Of a DNA stretch of 64,000 bases, positions 63,941 to 64,000 are shown one piece after another. Origin of the DNA: Cardinalis cardinalis (taxonomy: Eukaryota; Chordata; Aves; Passeriformes; Cardinalidae); the NCBI GenBank assembly GCA_014549065.1, contig JACDOX010000007.1, forward strand, positions 4,131,758-4,195,757, given 5' to 3'. The notes below the pieces were generated by a model, which did not search any database, was not told the origin of the DNA, and was given only the letters and a program-made list of their open reading frames with translations. The position numbers and the translations under genes were made by a program. The stretch's first letter is position 1; each line of letters opens with the position of its first letter.

Positions 63941-64000
63941 AAGTGACTTTAAAAATGTTGTTATCTGCTTGTACCCCTGCTTTCTGCCTTTCCATCTCCT
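63941..64000. other. Window end, no feature
   Basis: Sixty bases of unique sequence after the CR1 tail; nothing recognisable. Confidence 0.6.

Noticed and set aside
1..64000. tRNA, rRNA, snRNA or bacterial-style operon features
   Set aside because: I looked for characteristic tRNA box sequences, ribosomal RNA cores and compact gene strings and saw none that I could support by reading.

Overview
The window reads as nuclear DNA from a bird, most likely a songbird. The main evidence is three fragments of CR1 LINE retrotransposon 3' ends (7899-8118 plus, 57266-57622 minus, 63827-63940 plus) with the wording of avian CR1 tails. A solo-LTR-like element at 59072-59507 also resembles songbird endogenous-retrovirus LTRs that I recall. 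The rest is AT-rich, CpG-poor unique sequence with vertebrate-style microsatellites and many isolated N bases. I see no bacterial, organellar or exogenous viral content.

I found no protein-coding gene I would defend. The longest open frames without long N runs (194 codons at 12801-13385 minus, about 140 codons at 29503-29922 minus and 24440-24865 plus) have no domain I recognise and are close to what chance gives in 64 kb. The longer frames near 55.3-56.2 kb are artefacts of a 350-N gap. The window therefore looks like intergenic or deep intronic sequence, possibly a regulatory landscape with one promoter-like CpG island.

Layout: 1-20 kb is bland AT-rich sequence with a 27-A tract, one old CR1 and a 33-bp duplication. 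Positions 20-24 kb hold a 40-N gap, an A/C-rich tract, a TG/TA microsatellite and a CpG-retaining unique block. Positions 24-45 kb are mostly featureless, with small CpG-bearing islands at 35.5-35.7 kb and 40.44-40.70 kb that look like conserved non-coding elements. At 45.48-45.74 kb at least four, probably five, diverged copies of a unit of about 35-45 bp lie in both orientations within a CpG-rich patch; this is the most unusual structure in the window. Positions 46-55 kb are bland apart from a 22-G homopolymer and a TAAAC-rich putative regulatory block near 54.5 kb. At 55.46-56.49 kb a (GGAAA)n array, a 350-N gap and a strong CpG island adjoin, the best promoter candidate. Positions 57-64 kb carry a CR1, the LTR, a 20-bp perfect palindrome, a GATA microsatellite and a final CR1 tail.

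Conserved-element and regulatory calls here are inferences from composition and motif content, since no alignment could be run.
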